Source: Candidatus Gastranaerophilales bacterium (GTDB lineage Bacteria; Cyanobacteriota; Vampirovibrionia; Gastranaerophilales; Gastranaerophilaceae). From it: a stretch of DNA of 17,838 nucleotides. Where the stretch lies: NCBI GenBank assembly GCA_947630355.1, contig CANRHJ010000018.1, positions 1-17,838 of the forward strand, given 5' to 3'. The notes under the pieces were generated by a model. It worked only from the letters and a program-made list of their open reading frames with translations. It ran no database searches and was not told where the DNA came from. The translations under genes were made by a program, and so were the position numbers. Positions 15,410-17,838 of the stretch are shown here, one piece after another (positions within the stretch are counted from its first letter, which is position 1; each line of letters begins with the position of its first letter).

Positions 15410-16908
15410 TGGTTAAATATAGAGGAATACAAGTAGTATCAAAGGTAAAGGTGGAAAATAAGGAGGCGTTGGCACTCGTATATACACCCGGTGTTGCTGC
15501 ATCTTGCTTAGAAATAAAGAAAGACAGCCAAAATTCATATAAATATACCAACAGAGAAAATTCTGTTGCCGTTATTTCGTTTGATTATAATAAATCATTA
15601 GAGCGTGCAATATTTTTAAAGAGTGTTCTTTCCATAGATGCATATCCTTTTGAAATAGCTTCAAAGGATGCGGAAAAAATAAAGTTTGTAGCGGAGAATA
15701 TAGTGCCTGCATTTGGTGCAATTGATTTAAGTTTAATAAAAGATTACATACGGGATATGGAATTTAATGCAGAAATACCTGTTTTAAAGGGAGAATGTGA
15801 AAATTTAAAGGAGTTTTTTCTTTGTGTATCGAAAAACATATTTATGTTTGAATACGATAAACTAACGGGAAATAATAATGAAAAATCGCTGCAATTAAGA
15901 GAGATGGCAGGCGGTGTAACAGAAACGGTATTAACGGAAGAAGAACATATAAAACCTATAGGAATAGTAACAGACGGGAGTGCTGTATTGGGTTTGGGCA
16001 ATATAGGTTCTTTAGCGGGATTACCTGTTATGGAAGGCAAAGCTGTTTTATTTTGGGAATTAGGCGAAGTATCGGCCATGCCGTTGTGTTTAAAGACTCA
16101 AAATCCCGATGAAATAACAGAAATAGTATTATTATTGGAAAATTCATTTTCAGGTATAAATTTAGAAGATATAAAGGCGCCTGAATGTTTTAAAATCGAA
16201 AATAATTTGATAGAAAGAGCGAATATACCGATATTCCACGATGATCAGCACGGAACGGCAATAGTTGTTTTGGGTGCATTATTAAATGCGCTGCATTTGG
16301 CAGGGAAAAAAATTGATGAAGTAAAAATAGTATTTTCCGGAGCAGGTGCTGCTGCGATAGCAGTATGTAAATTATTATTATCCGCAAGTGCAAAGGATAT
16401 AATAATGTTTGATATAGAAGGTGCTGTTTATAAAGGAAGAGAGAATAATAATTTTGCACTGGAAGAAATATCAAATTATACCAATTTAAACAAGTTTAAA
16501 GGCAGTTTAAAAGAAGGAATAAAGGGTGCTGATGTATTTATAGGTTTAAGTGCCGCGAATTTGGTAACGGGAGATATGATAAAATCAATGAATAGTAAAG
16601 CCATAGTGTTTTCGCTTGCAAATCCCGTACCGGAGATAATGCCCGATAAAGCGAAAGAATACGGTGCATTTATATCCGCATCGGGCAGGAGTGATTTTTC
16701 GAACCAAATAAATAATTCATTGGTATTTCCCGGTTTATTTAAGGGAGTATTAAAAAATAAAATTAAAAAAATAACAAGTGAAATGAAAATAAATTGTGCA
16801 TTTGCACTCGCTTCAATAGTTAAGGACGAAGAATTAAATACGGAATATATTTTACCCGATGCACTGGATACAAGAGTACCCGAAGTTATTTCGGAAAATG
16901 TAATTTAA
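15409..16908 (+). CDS. NAD(P)-dependent malic enzyme with internal partial duplication
   Basis: The enzyme decarboxylates malate oxidatively to pyruvate. The 499-residue product is about 90 longer than the usual short bacterial form (about 400). Present are LVYTPGVAASC with the catalytic Tyr 25, VTDGSAVLGLGNIG (187-200), EGKAVLF with the catalytic Lys 211, the metal-binding NLEDI (251-255) and IFHDDQHGTAIV (275-286), the Rossmann glycines GAGAAA (311-316), SLANPVPEIMP (402-412) and SGRSDFSNQINNSLVFPG (425-442). Between NSVAVI (51-56) and the GIVTDGS block (about 185-191) lies an extra segment of roughly 127 residues. Its first half resembles residues 210-275 of the same protein but lacks the metal ligands (see findings). 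NAD or NADP use cannot be decided by eye. The start overlaps the plsY stop. Confidence 0.93.
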   Translation: MVKYRGIQVVSKVKVENKEALALVYTPGVAASCLEIKKDSQNSYKYTNRENSVAVISFDYNKSLERAIFLKSVLSIDAYPFEIASKDAEKIKFVAENIVPAFGAIDLSLIKDYIRDMEFNAEIPVLKGECENLKEFFLCVSKNIFMFEYDKLTGNNNEKSLQLREMAGGVTETVLTEEEHIKPIGIVTDGSAVLGLGNIGSLAGLPVMEGKAVLFWELGEVSAMPLCLKTQNPDEITEIVLLLENSFSGINLEDIKAPECFKIENNLIERANIPIFHDDQHGTAIVVLGALLNALHLAGKKIDEVKIVFSGAGAAAIAVCKLLLSASAKDIIMFDIEGAVYKGRENNNFALEEISNYTNLNKFKGSLKEGIKGADVFIGLSAANLVTGDMIKSMNSKAIVFSLANPVPEIMPDKAKEYGAFISASGRSDFSNQINNSLVFPGLFKGVLKNKIKKITSEMKINCAFALASIVKDEELNTEYILPDALDTRVPEVISENVI

Positions 16909-16926
16909 GGGCTTTTCACGGTTATA

Positions 16927-17838
16927 TTAGTTTATGATTTTAACTAAATTATCGACAATTCCTTTAAGAGCTATTTTAACATGAGCATAATTTAAACCGC
17001 CCTGCATGTAAGCGGCATAAGGAGGTCTTATGGGACCATCTGCGGAAAGTTCGATTGTGGAACCTTCTATGAAAGAACCGCCTGCCATGATTAATTTGTC
17101 ATCATATCCGGGTACCTCATCAGGTACGGGAGTTAAATATGATTCAACAGGTGAAAACATTTGAAGTGTTTTGCAAAATTGTATTAAAGGCTCAGGTGCA
17201 TTAAAGGTAATAGTTTGAATTATATCCGTCCTTTTTTCGTGAGGTTTTGGAGTGGAAATAAAACCGATATCTTCAAAAACTTGAGAAGCGAGAATAGCAC
17301 CTTTAACAGCTTCGGAAACTACGGAAGGTGCCATAAAAAGTCCCTGAAATATTAATCTTAGTTGGTTTAGCATAGCTCCGCCTTCAGAACCGATACCCGG
17401 AGCCGTTAATCTGTAAGCGGCCTGATTAACATATTCTTCTTTACCTGCAATATATCCGCCGGCCTCTACAATTCCGCCGCCGGGATTTTTGATTAGAGAC
17501 CCTGCAATTAAGTCCGCTCCGGCTTCACAAGGTTCTGACTTCTCCACAAACTCTCCGTAACAGTTATCCACAAAACAAATACATTCGGGATTTTTTGTTT
17601 TTACTATATCAATCATTTTAGCAATAGTATCAATGCTTAATGATTTCCGTAAAGAATACCCTCTTGAACGCTGGATTAGTACCATATTTACTGATTTATC
17701 AACTTTATTTTCGATACCTTCAAAATCAACGTCACTGTTATTTATTAACGGTACTTCATCATAAATAATTCCGTGACCGATTAAGGAAGCTCTTTTATCT
17801 CCGCGTTTTCCGATGACTTCTTCCATCGTATCATAAGG
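16927..17838 (-). CDS. PLP-dependent methionine gamma-lyase-like protein (YnbB / aluminium resistance family), 5' end missing
   Basis: The frame runs from the right edge (17838) leftwards to TAA at 16927-16929. The first visible codons read PYDTMEEVIG, a conserved internal motif of this family, so the apparent ATG at 17824-17826 is not the true start. About 303 residues are visible of an expected roughly 400-420. It is a fold-type I PLP enzyme of the Cys/Met-metabolism type. Visible marks are IQRSRGYSLR, FVDNCYGEFVE with the aspartate that should pair with the PLP nitrogen, and SLIKNPGGGIVEAGGY with the likely Schiff-base lysine. GSFIEGSTIELSADGPIR and the PPYAAYMQGG end are also typical. The family name comes from one report of aluminium resistance; the real substrate is not known to me. 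It converges on the malic enzyme gene with only 18 bases between stops and no visible terminator. Confidence 0.9.
   Translation of the reverse strand, partial: PYDTMEEVIGKRGDKRASLIGHGIIYDEVPLINNSDVDFEGIENKVDKSVNMVLIQRSRGYSLRKSLSIDTIAKMIDIVKTKNPECICFVDNCYGEFVEKSEPCEAGADLIAGSLIKNPGGGIVEAGGYIAGKEEYVNQAAYRLTAPGIGSEGGAMLNQLRLIFQGLFMAPSVVSEAVKGAILASQVFEDIGFISTPKPHEKRTDIIQTITFNAPEPLIQFCKTLQMFSPVESYLTPVPDEVPGYDDKLIMAGGSFIEGSTIELSADGPIRPPYAAYMQGGLNYAHVKIALKGIVDNLVKIIN

Noticed and set aside
16909..16926. Bidirectional terminator between the convergent malic enzyme and PLP-enzyme genes
   Set aside because: Only 18 bases separate the stops and no inverted repeat is visible there.
17540..17572. Perfect DnaA box TTATCCACA (17564-17572) with a one-mismatch box TTCTCCACA (17540-17548) nearby
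   Set aside because: Both lie inside the coding sequence of the PLP enzyme, where they encode the conserved FVDNCYGEFVEK stretch. Only two sites and no AT-rich unwinding region argue against an origin.

Overview
The window is 17.8 kb of AT-rich chromosomal housekeeping DNA. It carries sixteen protein-coding genes, two of them cut by the window edges, and no RNA genes, insertion sequences or CRISPR arrays. All genes lie on the plus strand except the last. Several independent signs point to the non-photosynthetic sister lineages of Cyanobacteria (Melainabacteria/Vampirovibrionia, most likely Gastranaerophilales). The ATP synthase beta and epsilon genes form their own unit, as in cyanobacteria and chloroplasts. 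PlsY has the motifs GSGSTGATN and GGKSVAT. L17 begins with a QRKALLRSLATEL stretch. The DnaA C-terminus reads HTTVMYS. One unknown protein carries an N-terminal SFKG motif that I recall from gut Gastranaerophilales proteins. This placement is inference; no database search was possible.

Layout. 1-4062: the end of the ribosomal/RNA polymerase operon, rpsK(partial)-rpsD-rpoA-rplQ-truA-rplM-rpsI, with start/stop overlaps from rplQ onward that imply translational coupling. 4063-4458: an AT-rich gap with small palindromes. 4459-7158: two unrecognised, probably paralogous repeat proteins, followed by an intrinsic-terminator-like hairpin. 7359-10094: a good sigma70-type promoter, then atpD-atpC and a YitT-family membrane protein. 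10158-11936: aspS. 11949-11980: a hairpin, then dnaA (12001-13416), which has no dnaN beside it. 13467-16908: der-plsY-malic enzyme, tightly coupled, with its own candidate promoter. 16927-17838: the 3' part of a convergent gene for a PLP-dependent methionine gamma-lyase-like protein (YnbB/'aluminium resistance' family).

Together the genes serve translation (S11, S4, L17, L13, S9, AspRS, TruA, Der in ribosome assembly), transcription (RpoA), ATP synthesis (F1 beta and epsilon), replication initiation (DnaA), phospholipid synthesis (PlsY) and malate/pyruvate metabolism. The most unusual items are the malic enzyme, which contains what looks like a degenerate partial copy of its own catalytic domain; the divergent DnaA, with a shortened DNA-recognition signature and an Asn/Lys-rich insertion in the AAA+ domain; and the two tandem-repeat proteins of unknown function.
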